The notes beneath the pieces were generated by a model. That model searched no databases, had not been told where the DNA came from, and was given only the letters and a program-made list of their open reading frames with translations. From Papaver somniferum (taxonomy: Eukaryota > Streptophyta > Magnoliopsida > Ranunculales > Papaveraceae): a stretch of DNA of 64,000 nucleotides. Each line of letters begins with the position of its first letter. Positions within the stretch are counted from its first letter, which is position 1. Positions 45,322 to 57,723 of this stretch are shown here, piece after piece. Where the stretch lies: the NCBI RefSeq assembly GCF_003573695.1, contig NC_039363.1, forward strand, positions 160,482,406-160,546,405, read 5' to 3'. The translations under genes were made by a program, and so were the position numbers.

Positions 45322-47706
45322 TGAAAATGCGGGGGTCTAACAACCACACCCAACAATTCGTTTGGAAGTCTGAGAGGACTTACTTTAATATACTTTCTAG
45401 AGAATCAATTAGATAGTCAGACTCAATCTAGAGTAAAGTATATCAAAGAGTTTAATATCTATAACTCTTAATTCAATCCGAAATCAGCAAATAGAAATTT
45501 GTGAGCCCGATTGAATAAGAGGAGTAACTTGAACGGTACCAAAGACCAATGTTCAAGTGTCAATCAATATAAATAAACAACCCAAGGTTGGATATTCTAA
45601 TTGATTGATCTTAACGCACAACCTGTGATATTTCAATTATATAACAAAATATAATACGGAAAAAAAATAACATAGACACCAGAATTTTGTTAATGAGGAA
45701 ACCACAAATGCAGAAAAACCCCGATACCTAATCCATATTTGAACACCATACTGTATTAAGCCACTACAGACACTAGCCTGCTACCAATCTAACTTCGGAC
45801 TGGAATGTAGTTGAAACCTAACCAATATCTCACTGACCAAGGTACAGTTGCGCTCCTCACGCCTCTTGAACCACGCCGGATTCTGCGCACTTGATTCCCT
45901 TAGCTGATCTCACCCACAACTAAGAGTTGCTACGACCTAAAGTTGGAAGACTTGATAAACAAATATGTCTCACACAGAAAAGTCTATTGAATAGATAAAT
46001 TTGTCTCCCACAGAAATACCTATGAGTTTTGCCCGTCTTTTGATAAATCAAGGTGAACAGGAACCAATTGATAACCCAGACTTATATTCCTGAAGAATAG
46101 CCTAGTATTATCAATCACCTCACAATAATCTTAATCGATTAACGAAACAATATATTGTGGAATCACAAACGATGAGACGAAGATGTTTGTGACTATTTTT
46201 CAATCTTGCCTATCGGAAAATAAATCTCGAGTAAATCTTAAAGAAGATAGTACTCAACACGATAGAAAACAACAAGATCAGAACATGCAACTACATAGAA
46301 AATAGTTGGGTATGGATTCACAATCCCAATGAAGTCTTCAAGTCGTTAACCTACAGGGTTTCCTGAAAAACCTAAGGTTAAAGGAGAATCGACTCTAGTT
46401 GCAACTAGTATCACACAAGAGGTATGGGGATTAGGTTTCTCAGTTGTCAGAGTTCTTCTTTATATAGTCTCCAAATCAGGGTTTGCAATCAATGTTACCT
46501 TGGTAACAAAGCATTCAATATTCACCGTTAGATGAAAACCTGATTATATTCAAGCTAAAATCTTTCAACCGTTAGATCAAACTTAGCTTGTTATACACAA
46601 ACGAAATGTACCATCATCTAGATAAAGGTAACTGTGCCTAAACATGTACACTTAGTTGGTTTAACAATAGTTAACCAATGGTTATCCATATGAGCACTTT
46701 CATATCAACCTTATTCATATTTATCATAACTAGTTCAAATGACTCAAATGAAACTAGTTAGAGAGTTGTTCAATTATTTATATTCTCATAGAAGTATGCA
46801 AGACACAATTGAAGCAAAATCGATTTTGATTCACTCGAATCATTTCATGAACATTATAGACAGGGTTTGCAAAAGATTGCATTCCTTATTATATAAATGT
46901 ATTAGTTCATGAACAAACCGATTTTAGAACATAACATACTTAAGTATGCAAACGGGTACGCATACCTAAGTAGCCAGACTGAGTTTGGTTATGCCAGTAT
47001 GCTTACGGGTACGCATACCATTTTACTCTTCCAAACTCTACCAGAAATTCACAGAAATTGAACTTCCGCCAGTACGCGTACAAGTACGCAACTTAGTTCC
47101 CGGACTTCCAACAACCAACCAGTACGCGTACGGGTATGCATACCATGGTTCCCGGTTTTGGATTTTACATAAATGTGAATACACAATATGCTTATATCCA
47201 AGAATGGTTACATGTTCTAAACCCTCATTTCAATTATTGAAACATACTTGGAAGATGACAACAGCTGTCCCACACAAACTATTAGCTTTGAAGCAATTTT
47301 CAAGTGATCGAATGATCAATACGAAACATTCCGAGTCTACATCAACTGACTGTCTCACACAAATCATGCAAGATGTTACAAGGATATTTTCACATGATCA
47401 TCTTTTCACTTTCCTTAAGAATAAAAGATGAACTTGGTTAAAGCGAAAGCTTACCAATACATATTTCGAGAAATAGATAAGCGAGATAAACTCGGCTTGA
47501 AATACCAAATGTGTATAAATTGAAGTCTATATAGCAATACGACTTTTTATCTCAAATAGGAGATAAAGTAGATAGACTTTTGAGTGATAGATGAGTTCAA
47601 GTCTCCACATACCTTTTGTCGATGAAGTTCCACAAGTTCCCTTGAGTAGTTCTTCGTCTTCATTCGATGAACACCGTGAAGTCTAAATCTCAACTACACT
47701 TACTAT
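45322..47706 (-). mobile_element. SIRE-like LTR, left part
   Basis: Starts TGAAAATGCGGGGGTCTAAC (reverse of the LTR 3' end) and carries R/U5 (45700-46150), promoter ('tttatatagtctcc', 46460) and U3 with GTACGCGTAC words (46942-47145). It is interrupted at 47706 by the plus-oriented solo LTR and resumes at 61877-62002, where it ends next to a polypurine tract. It is therefore the 3' LTR of a minus-strand element. Confidence 0.85.
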
Positions 47707-48693
47707 TGTTTGAGCATTGCTCGGTCGAACTCGCATGCGTTGCTATCTCAAGCATGTTTGTCAATATTAGTGATCAAAATTATATGTCTTGATTTCTAGT
47801 TTACTTATGACTATGTCTCGGTCTAGGATAGTCAAGTGTAGTTGAAGCTCCAGACTCCATGACGATCATCTTACGAAGACGAAGAACTACTCGAGGAACC
47901 GGTGGAACTTCATCCGACTAAAAGGTATGTGGAGACTTGAACTTTTCTATCACTCAAAAGTCTATTCTATCTCCTATTCTTGAGACAAAGTCGTTTAAGT
48001 ATGATAGTTTTCATACATATACATTTTCTATTTCGAGCCGAGTTTACTCGCCTATCTTTTTCTCGAAATATGTGTTGGTAAGCTTTTGCTTTAATCATTT
48101 TACTCGTAACGAAAGTCATGATGACATTTCAATCTTGAAAGTAGTTTTGATGACGATAGTCGTGAATAACGATTGTTATAACATTATAGAAGAATGTTTC
48201 AATGATTGAAATGTAGAGTTGAGATTACCATCTATGGATATAAGCATATATAGTGTGTTCGCACATTAGTGTATAAATCCATGTACCGGAAGCCAAGTGC
48301 GTGCATATGTGTGCATGCGGTATTGGTGAAGGAGACGGGTTGGCCACGCGTACCCGTACGCGTAATGGCGGATGTTTTCCACCGAAAATTTCTGCTGAGT
48401 TTGTAGTTTGCAAAATTGTAAACCAGTCACCTTAGGTACGCGTACCCATGGAAGTTTTCGAACCGAAAATTTCTGCTGAGTTTGTAAGCTCAAATTCGGT
48501 AGCTAAGGTACGCATACCCGTACGGGTACTCAAGCTGGTGATATCTTAAATCGGTAGTTCATGAACTTAAAACAATAAATTATAAGGAATGCAATCTTTT
48601 CAAATCGTGGATATATTGTTCATGAATTGATTCAAGTGGATCAAACCGATTTTGTTTCAATTGTGTCTATGAATAAAGACCTAAGAAATTGAA
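47707..48693 (+). mobile_element. SIRE-like solo LTR, plus orientation, first part (U3)
   Basis: Starts TGTTTGAGCATTGCTCGG. The pentamer ACTAT stands before it (47702-47706) and after its far end (61877-61881). It carries GTACGCGTAC words at 48345-48533. Interrupted at 48693 by the tandem Athila-derived array. Confidence 0.88.
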
Positions 48694-50213
48694 TGATAGA
48701 CACATTTTTGTGTCTAATTTGATCTCAATACTATATATTGTTGGCACTCGATTTTGTACTAATTTTGTTATTTTATGTATTTGTAGGTATTTTTTGGAAA
48801 TAAATATTTTTGGAAAATTCGGCTCGAAAAGTTGATTTTGGCCCACGGAGGACAAGTGTTATTCGGACTCTCGCTTTTGGATAAGGGGTAACCTAATTAC
48901 TAAGGGGCACCCCCAGGTCACCCCCAAGGCAGCTGCTATTCGCACCCCAGTTCTGGTTAGGGGGAGGACACCCTTTCTTCACGATTCAAAAAATGGCGGG
49001 AAAATCTTATGCCATGCACACTTCACTGGCAGGTTAGGGTTCGATCTTGTGTGGGCTTTGAGCGAGATTCAATCGCTGGAAATGATTGGGATGGACCTAA
49101 TATAGCCTAACAGGCTTGGTACAATGAATTGGATTGAAAAACTTGGGCCAGAAATCCGAGTTTGGAAGTAAACAGGGGACCGAGATATTTTTAATTACGG
49201 AAGTTGTGTGAAGATTGGAGAAGATATTTGGGAAGATATTCTCTCATGATATTATACGAACAATTTAAGACAATCCAGAGACGTGTAGAAGAGTTAAACA
49301 GGGAAGAAAATCCCATATCCTGCATGAAATACAAAGAAAATATTCCCGACGTTAATGGAGATTTCGGGGAGTTATTGTGAAGATTTGAAGGCATTAAACA
49401 GTATATAAAGGCTCTTTGGGTCTACTAGAGAGGGTGTCGAGAGTTTGGGGAGGTTTGGAGGCGAGCAGAGAGGCGCAGGAGGAGTTGCAGAGAAGTTACC
49501 TGCTGCTGCTGCTGCTGCCATTAACACGCCTGAAGAACACGAAGAACGGACTCGCAGCATCAGTCGTTTATCAACAGAAACATCGACTGTCCGCTGTGGG
49601 TCGTAGTTCTTCAACGACAACAGCACCACAGATTTGTCGTTGATTCTGGACGCCTCCTGTGGGTCGCAGAGTTCTGTTTTACATCAATTTCTTGTATTTC
49701 TCTTCATTGTAAAACACTTTTGAGCATCAATGAAATATTTTGAGAGCATTTTTACTATGATGAGATAAACCCCAACACTGGGGTGATGGAGGAAGCCTTA
49801 TTTCACACTTGGGTAATTATATTTAATTCTTCTCATGACTTTTGCACTAATTTTAATTGAAATTATGATTTGAAAAAATTAGTTGTCATTTGATTTGATG
49901 CGGCATGCTTAGCTTAGATGATTTGATGCCTCATGCTTAACATTTACATCTAATATTTGGAGAATTTATCTTGGCAAAAATAAGAGTCAATATATTTTAT
50001 ATATTTACTGAGCTATAATTGTTAAAAGAATCATTATTTGAACCTTAAGAAATGAATTCGGTGGAATCCTAAACCCCAGTACCTCTTGCACCATTGTTAA
50101 TACTTTTGTGTATATAATTTTTATTAAATCTAAAAAAATCTGCTTTCACAAGTCTGAAAAGAACCCTATTTTATAACCACTATTACTACAACCCCACAGA
50201 AAATCTATAATCA
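48694..50213 (+). repeat. Array LTR 1
   Basis: 1520 bp. TATA-like 'gtatataaag' at 49401-49410, CTG triplet run at 49500-49518 (six units). The terminal hairpin AGACACATTTTTGTGTCT is at 48698-48715. Confidence 0.9.
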
Positions 50214-51276
50214 TTTTGGCGCCGCCGACGCGGATTTATGCTTAGGTAGAATTTTTAGGTTTTTTTTTTATTATTTGTTCCTTTTTACTTTGTCTTTTTG
50301 TCTTTGATTTACAGGTTCGAAGTGGAGCACCAAGGACTTGGAGAGGGAAAAGCTTAAAGCGAAAAGAAAAAAAAAAAGGACAATTTCAGGATTTAGTTTT
50401 TAATTTTTTAATTTTTAATTTTTTTAGAGTGTGTGAGGAAAACTGTAATTTTTTTTTTATTTTTTTTTATTTATTTTGGACTTTGGACTTTAAACAATTG
50501 GACTTTATTTTTTTAACCCTACGGAAGGGTATTATTAATAAAAAAAAAAAAAAATTATATAAACTGTGTGCAGGGAAGGACGACGATTACTATATCGTCT
50601 CGGCCCCTCGGGTTCACACACGGCATAGGAGTCGTGGCCCGAGTCGACGACAACGGTTCATCGCCCGTCTGGTACGGGAGGTAAGTCCAATCAAAACACC
50701 CGCGAATCTCCTGCAAGTGGGTTACTGTCTGCCTTAAGGTGATAATTGTTTGAGGACGAACCGAACTGTCTTTATTTTCCTAGTAAAGGGCAAGGCCTGG
50801 CCTAAACAAGATAAGGGTTCGGATTTCATCACCGTTCTCTTCTTGCCCGCCTTAGGAAAACGAAACCGAACGCGAACCTAAGCTTAAAATTTGGAATAGA
50901 ACGAGACCGATAGGGTAACGAGCTTAATAGGAAACTCGTTCGAAAAATATTGGTTGCTCTTTAAGCACACTCCAAAGTTCATGATGGTTTCTGTGAGTTG
51001 AATGCGTGACTGCGCCGCCTTGTGATAGCGGTGAGGCCTTGGGTATCAAAGCTCTACTAAGCTTCCCTCGCCTCTATTCAACTTACTTTGACTCAGATTG
51101 ATTCCAGAGGGGTTTGCTCAAATTGCAACGAATTCCCCTTCGAAAGATAGAAGCTGGTCTAGAAACAATCTAAGTGGAGCCATCATGCTTTTTGTTTGCT
51201 AGAAATCTTTAGGTTTGTTTTGGTGGAGTCGAGTCGGCCTTGTTTGTGATTGTGTAGAATTCCCTTGCAATTAAGA
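50214..51276 (+). other. Array leader, copy 1, with primer site
   Basis: Primer site at 50217-50234. The part 51030-51230 is closely similar to the Athila leader (32380-32600, minus), including 'tagaaacaatctaagtggag'. No protein. Confidence 0.8.
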
Positions 51277-52461
51277 ATGTCGAACTGGTATGATAGAAGC
51301 CAATACAATGAGTATCGACCTGAATTTGAATATGGACATCATCAGTTTTATGACCATGGTGGGAATAGTAGTTGGGAACGCCAACCTTTTCAAGGTTATG
51401 GTTCATACCATAGTGAGCCCAATTACTATCCACACACGAATTGGTCTTACGAGCAAGAAAATCAGGAATATTATAGTACTAGTCATGCATTTTTGGAAAA
51501 TTACTTAAAAACTAGTCATGATTATGACATTTCTAAACCTGTTCAATCTCTAGAAGAAACCTACCAACAAATTCGAAGGGAGTATGAACGTGCAGTTAGT
51601 TCAAGAGAAGAGAGTACACAACGGTCTAAGATATTCAATGAGACTTGTGAAAGTATAAGTGTTACGCTCAGTGAAATTCAAGCACGTTTAGAGGCAGAAA
51701 ATGAACAGTTAGCTAATGCTGCTCGAAATAATCTAAATTTCCAAAATAATGTTTCCAATTCTACCCTTGATATCAATAGTGATTATTTGCCCAATCTAGA
51801 GGACGAGGTTAGAATAAAAGACACTACTTATTTAGATAAGGTTCAATCATCTTTTTACTATTATGATGATGAGGATAGTAGTAATGAAGAATCTGAAATA
51901 TGTAGGCATAGTGATCAGGAATCTATTAATCCAATTGAGCTTTATAATGATATTATTTTTAGTTCAAATCCAAATAATTTTTATGATTATTCACCTATTC
52001 AAAAGGACGAGGATTTGATTAGGGATACCACCGTTTTAGACGATGTAGTTTTTCCTTTTGATTACGAAGCCGATAGTGGTTTAGAGGAACGGGTTTATTC
52101 CGAAAATGCTGTTTTAGAGTCTAGCGACTTAGAAACAATAGTATTAGATGAAGAAGATATACCCGTAGAGATGAGTAAAGATGCACTACCTGATAATAAC
52201 TTAGAAGAATCTCTTGAATATTTTAAGGACTCTGAAGATACGGAAATTCAAGAAATAATTAGAGGTCTTTCTAGAGACACTGAAAACTCTAAGTTTGGGG
52301 GTGATTATCACCTTCCTAGTGCCTTACCTTTAACTCTTAGAAAGGTACCTCACTTGGGACTTGACTTATGTGCCTCAACCATTTTACAAGATTACCTTCA
52401 TACTCGTTTTCCCGAACCTAATGATGTCCAGGAAGAAGTTCAGTCGTTAGAAACCCATCCT
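51277..52461 (+). CDS. Uncharacterised element ORF, copy 1 (5' part; runs into gap)
   Basis: ATG 51277 opens 395 codons without a stop up to the Ns. The N-terminal ~70 residues are rich in Tyr, Asn, Gln and Trp (MSNWYDRSQYNEYRP...), low-complexity and prion-like. Then comes a probable coiled coil (~95-165: EETYQQIRREYERAV..., IQARLEAENEQLANAARNN). An acidic part follows in which a ~25-residue unit occurs twice (EDEVRIKDTTYLDKVQ and KDEDLIRDTTVLDDVV), and then LPSALPLTLRKVPHLGLDL. I recognise no known domain; there is no gag capsid motif, zinc knuckle or protease. It occupies the place of gag in the related Athila element. The 3' end is unknown because of the gap; copy 2 suggests ~175 more residues. 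Function unknown; a structural role for the particle is one guess. Confidence 0.7.
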
Positions 52462-52890
52462 NNNNNNNNNNNNNNNNNNNNNNNNNNNNNNNNNNNNNNN
52501 NNNNNNNNNNNNNNNNNNNNNNNNNNNNNNNNNNNNNNNNNNNNNNNNNNNNNNNNNNNNNNNNNNNNNNNNNNNNNNNNNNNNNNNNNNNNNNNNNNNN
52601 NNNNNNNNNNNNNNNNNNNNNNNNNNNNNNNNNNNNNNNNNNNNNNNNNNNNNNNNNNNNNNNNNNNNNNNNNNNNNNNNNNNNNNNNNNNNNNNNNNNN
52701 NNNNNNNNNNNNNNNNNNNNNNNNNNNNNNNNNNNNNNNNNNNNNNNNNNNNNNNNNNNNNNNNNNNNNNNNNNNNNNNNNNNNNNNNNNNNNNNNNNNN
52801 NNNNNNNNNNNNNNNNNNNNNNNNNNNNNNNNNNNNNNNNNNNNNNNNNNNNNNNNNNNNNNNNNNNNNNNNNNNNNNNNNNNNNNNNNN
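52462..52890. other. Assembly gap (429 Ns)
   Basis: Removes the ORF end and part of the 3' region of copy 1. By comparison with copy 2 (57196 to ~58278) the missing sequence should be about 1.05 kb or more, so the gap length is not the true size. A 30-base A run follows (52891-52920). Confidence 0.9.
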
Positions 52891-52920
<30 letters not shown>

Positions 52921-52923
<3 letters not shown>

Positions 52924-53485
52924 AGTGAATTGTTATGTGTAGTCAACTGCTGGTTCCCTTGTATTTGCCAGTTTGTTGATCTAGATTTAAGTTATTGACC
53001 ACTGGTTCCCTTGTATATGCCAGTGTGTTAATATTAGTCAGACCGGTATCTCAGTCATTTAGGTTAGGTTCACCTTGGCAGAGGCCTTCAGACAGATATG
53101 GGAAACACCGTTCACTTTTCAACCATCTACATTTTTCTTTTTCCATATTCTTAATCTTTTCACGTGATTAGTCTGACTCCGAGTATGATGTCCATCGTGA
53201 AACTATCTTAGTAGATCTCTGTCACTTATATGAATTTTAGTATGCTTGAGTGCAAACTCGTATACAGCAATTGGAATTTCGCGTCAGGGTACTTCCTCCT
53301 GTAATTAATAAGTATGCCAACCAAGGAGGTTCTTTAGTGCTTTCCAAGATTTTTCGTAGATAGCTAGGGTCTGGAGTATTGGTTTTTGTGGGTACACCTC
53401 TGATAAACCCACCCGAGATTAACTCGGTCACTTTTCAAGAATAAATTTTGCTCGAGGACTAGCAAATAATAAGTTTGGGGGTATT
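52921..53485 (+). other. Array 3' region, copy 1, and polypurine tract
   Basis: Non-coding; same as 58342-58898. Ends with 'aagtttgggggtatt' (53471-53485) before LTR 2, the polypurine tract. Confidence 0.8.
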
Positions 53486-55003
53486 TGATAGACACATTTT
53501 TGTGTCTAATATGATCTCAATACTATATATTGTTGGCACTCGATTTTGTACTAATTTTTTTATTTTATGTATTTGTAGGTATTTTTTGGAAATAAATATT
53601 TTTGGAAAATTCGTCTCGAAAAGTTGATTTTGGCCCCCGGAGGACAAGTGTTATTCGGACTCTCGCTTTTGGATAAGGGGTAACCTAATTACTAAGGGGC
53701 ACCCCCAGGTCACCCCCAAGGCAGCTGCTATTCGCACCCCAGTTCTGGTTAGGGAGAGGACACCCTTTCTTCACGATTCAAAAAATGGCGGGAAAATCTT
53801 ATGCCATGCACACTTCACTGGCAGGTTAGGGTTCGATCTTGTGTGGGCTTTGAACGAGATTCAATCGCTGGAAATGATTGGGATGGACCTAATATAGCCT
53901 AACAGGCTTGGTACAATGAATTGGATTGAAAAACTTGGGCCAGAAATCCGAGTTTGGAAGTAAACAGGGGACCGAGATATTTTTAATTACGGAAGCTGTG
54001 TGAAGATTGGGAGAAGATATTTGGGAAGATATTCTCTCATGATATTATACGAACAATTTAAGACAATCCAGAGACGCGTAGAAGAGTTAAACAGGGAAGA
54101 AAATCCCATATCCTGCATGAAATACAAAGAAAATATTCCCGACGTTAATGGAGATTTCGGGGAGTTATTGTGAAGATTTGAAGGCATTAAACAGTATATA
54201 AAGGCTCTTTGGGTCTACTAGAGAGGGTTTCGAGAGTTTGGGGAGGTTTGGAGGCGAGCAGAGAGGCGCAGGAGGAGTTGCAGAGAAGTTACCTGCTGCT
54301 GCTGCTGCCATTAACACGCCTGAAGAACACGAAGAACGGACTCGCAGCATTAGTCGTTTATCAACAGAAACATCGACTGTCCTATGTGGGTCGTAGTTCT
54401 TCAACGACAACAGCACCTCAGATTTGTCGTTGATTCTGGACGCCTCCTGTGGGTCGCAGAGTTCTGTTTTACATCAATTTCTTGTATTTCTCTTCATTGT
54501 AAAACACTTTTGAGCATCAATGAAATATTTTGAGAGCATTTTTACTATGATGAGCTAAACCCCAACACTGGGGTGATGGAGGAAGCCTTATTTCACACTT
54601 GGGTAATTATATTTAATTCTTCTCATGACTTTTGCACTAATTTTAATTGAAATTATGATTTGAAAAAATTAGTTGTCATTTGATTTGATGCGGCATGCTT
54701 AGCTTAGATGATTTGATGCCTCATGCTTAACATTTACATCTAATATTTGGAGAATTTATCTTGGCAAAAATAAGAGTCAATATATTTTATATATTTACTG
54801 AGCTATAATTGTTAAAAGAATCATTATTTGAACCTTAAGAAATGAATTCGGTGGAATCCTAAACCCCAGTACCTCTTGCACCATTGTTAATATTTTTGTG
54901 TATATAATTTTTATTAAATCTAAAAAAATCTGCTTTCACAAGTCTGAAAAGAACCCTATTTTATAACCACTATTACTACAACCCCACAGAAAATCTATAA
55001 TCA
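53486..55003 (+). repeat. Array LTR 2 (central, shared)
   Basis: 1518 bp. It has its own variants (e.g. 'cgtctcg' for 'cggctcg', 'ggtttcg' for 'ggtgtcg') and shares others with LTR 3 (five CTG units at 54295-54309, 'acgcgt', 'tcctatg'). TATA-like at 54194-54203. Confidence 0.9.
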
Positions 55004-56054
55004 TTTTGGCGCCGCCGACGCGGATTTGTGCTTAGGTAGAATTTTTAGGTTTTTTTTATTATTTGTTCCTTTTTACTTTGTGTTTTTGTCTTTGATTTAC
55101 AGGTTCGAAGTGGAGCACCAAGGACTTGGAGAGGGAAAAGCTTAAAGCGAAAAGCGAAAGGGAAAAAAAAAAGGACAATTTTAGGATTTAGTTTTTAATT
55201 TTTTAATTTTTAATTTTTTTAGAGTGTGTGAGGAAAACTGTAATTTTTTTTTTATTTTGGACTTTGGACTTTAAACAATTGGACTTTATTTTTTTAACCC
55301 TACGGAAGGGTATTATTAATAAAAAAAAAAAATTATATAAACTGTGTGCAGGGAAGGACGACGATTACTATATTGTCTCGGCCCCTCGGGTTCGCACACG
55401 GCATAGGAGTCGTGGCCCGAGTCGACGACAACGGTTCATCGCCCGTCTGGTACGGGAGGTAAGTCCAATCGAAACACCCGCGAATCTCCTGCAAGCGGGT
55501 TACTGTCTGCCTTAAGGTGATAATTGTTTGAGGACGAACCGGACTGTCTTTATTTTCCTAGTAAAGGGCAAGGCCTGGCCTAAACAAGATAAGGGTTCGG
55601 ATTTCATCACCGTTCTCTTCTTGCCCGCCTTAGGAAAACGAAACCTAACGCGAACCCAAGCTTAAAATTTGGAATAGAACGAGACCGATAGGGTAACGAG
55701 CTTAATAGGAAACTTGTTCGAAAAATATTGGTTGCTCTTTAAGCACACTCCAAAGTTCATGATGGTTTCTGTGGGTTGAATGCGTGACTGCGCCGCCTTG
55801 TGATAGCGGTGAGGCCTTGGGTATCAAAGCTCCACTGAGCTTCCCTCGCCTCAATTCAACTTACTTTGACTCGGATTGATTCCAGAGGGGTTTGCTCAAA
55901 TTGCAACGAATTCCCTTTCGAAAGATAGAAGCTGGTCTAGAAACAATCTAAGTGGAGCCATCATGCTTTTTGTTTGCTAGAAATCTTTAGGTTTGTTTTG
56001 GTGGAGTCGAGTCGGCTTTGTTTGTGGTTGTGTAGAATTCCCTTGCAATTAAAA
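55004..56054 (+). other. Array leader, copy 2, with primer site
   Basis: Primer site at 55007-55024. Near-identical to 50214-51276, with small length differences in T and A runs. Confidence 0.8.
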
Positions 56055-57723
56055 ATGTCGAACTGGTATGATAGAAGCCAATACAATGAGTATCGACCTG
56101 AATTTGAATATGGACATCATCAGTTTTATGACCATGGTGGGAATAGTAGTTGGGAACGCCAACCTTTTCAAGGTTATGGTTCATACCATAGTGAGCCCAA
56201 TTACTATCCACACACGAATTGGTCTTACGAGCAAGAAAATCAGGAATATTATAGTACTAGTCATGCATTTTTGGAAAATTACTTAAAAACTAGTCNNNNN
56301 NNNNNTTCGAAGGGAGTATGAACGTGCAGTTAGTTCAAGAGAAGAGAGTACACAACGGTCTAAGATATTCAATGAGACTTGTGAAAGTATAAGTGTTACG
56401 CTCAGTGAAATTCAAGCACGTTTAGAGGCAGAAAATGAACAGTTAGCTAATGCTGCTCGAAATAATCTAAATTTCCAAAATAGTGTTTCCAATTCTACCC
56501 TTGATATCAATAGTGATTATTTGCCCAATCTAGAGGACGAGGTTAGAATAAAAGACACTACTTATTTAGATAAGGTTCAATCATCTTTTTACTATTATGA
56601 TGATGAGGATAGTAGTAATGAAGAATCTGAAATATGTAGGCATAGTGATCAGGAATCTATTAATCCAATTGAGCTTTATAATGATATTATTTCTAGTTCA
56701 AATCCAAATAATTTTTATGATTATTCACCTATTCAAAAGGACGAGGATTTGATTAGGGATACCACCGTTTTAGACGATGTAGTTTTTCTTTTTCATTACG
56801 AAGCCGATAGTGGTTTAGAGGAACGGGTTTATTCCGAAAATGCTGTTTTAGAGTCTAGCGACTTAGAAACAATAGTATTAGATGAAGAAGATATACCCGT
56901 AGAGATGAGTAAAGATGCACTACCTGATAATAACTTAGAAGAATCTCTTGAATATTTTAAGGACTCTGAAGATACGGAAATTCAAGAAATAATTAGAGGT
57001 CTTTCTAGAGACACTGAAAACTCTAAGTTTGGGGGTGATTATCACCTTCCTAGTGCCTTACCTTTAACTCTTAGAAAGGTACCTCACTTGGGACTTGACT
57101 TATGTGCCTCAACCATTTTACAAGATTACCTTCATACTCGTTTTCCCGAACCTAATGATGTCCAGGAAGAAGTTCAGTCGTTAGAAACCCATCCTATGGT
57201 TGATGTGGTTTGCCTAGGCTATGATACCCAGATTGACTTTGTTTTCCCACCAAATAGTTTTCTTCCAACTGTGGGAACGTTTATATTCCAAATGTGTCGA
57301 ATATTAAGTTGTGAGACTAGACCTAAATGCTTTAGGATATTAGAATCGACACATTTGCTTAAGAATGACCACTACTCTCACGGTGGTCAATTATATAAGT
57401 CAAACCTGATTGACTTAAAGGATCCTCAGTTATTTAGGTTATTATTATTTTGTGATTCTAAGTTCTTATTTGAGTTTTTCCAGACTCTAGGACCTAATAA
57501 TTTGGATCCAACCTATGAGGAAATGCATCCGAGGAAAATATTTTATTTAGACCCTTTCATAGAACCTGAACCGCAATTAGATATAAATATCTTAATCAGG
57601 AAACTAGATAAGGGCATGTTATTCTTGTTCACTTTCTTGGGTTATTGTAGTTTCCTTTGGTCAGCTCTTTTTCGTTTTGAAGACCCACAATTATTTCGAC
57701 TGTTACTTTATGGTTCGAGTTGA
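56055..57723 (+). CDS. Uncharacterised element ORF, copy 2 (complete 3' end, small gap)
   Basis: ATG 56055 to TGA 57721-57723, with a 10-N gap at 56296-56305 where copy 1 has 54 bases. The apparent frame change there is an assembly artefact, and the two halves would be one frame of about 570 codons. Beyond the part known from copy 1, the C-terminal ~175 residues contain VCLGYDTQIDFVFPPNSFLP and the block DPQLFRLLLF, repeated as DPQLFRLLLY near the end. In between is a strongly hydrophobic segment (MLFLFTFLGYCSFLWSALF) that could cross a membrane. No known domain recognised; env-like or gag-like roles are both speculative. Near-absence of differences from copy 1 shows recent duplication. Confidence 0.7.

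Noticed and set aside
49372..49643. Small ORFs on both strands in each array LTR (also at 54165-54433, 59580-59848)
   Set aside because: They overlap the CTG triplet run and LTR leader region and occur only as LTR parts.
52440..52946. 168-codon minus frame across the Ns
   Set aside because: Produced by unknown bases and the poly-A tract.
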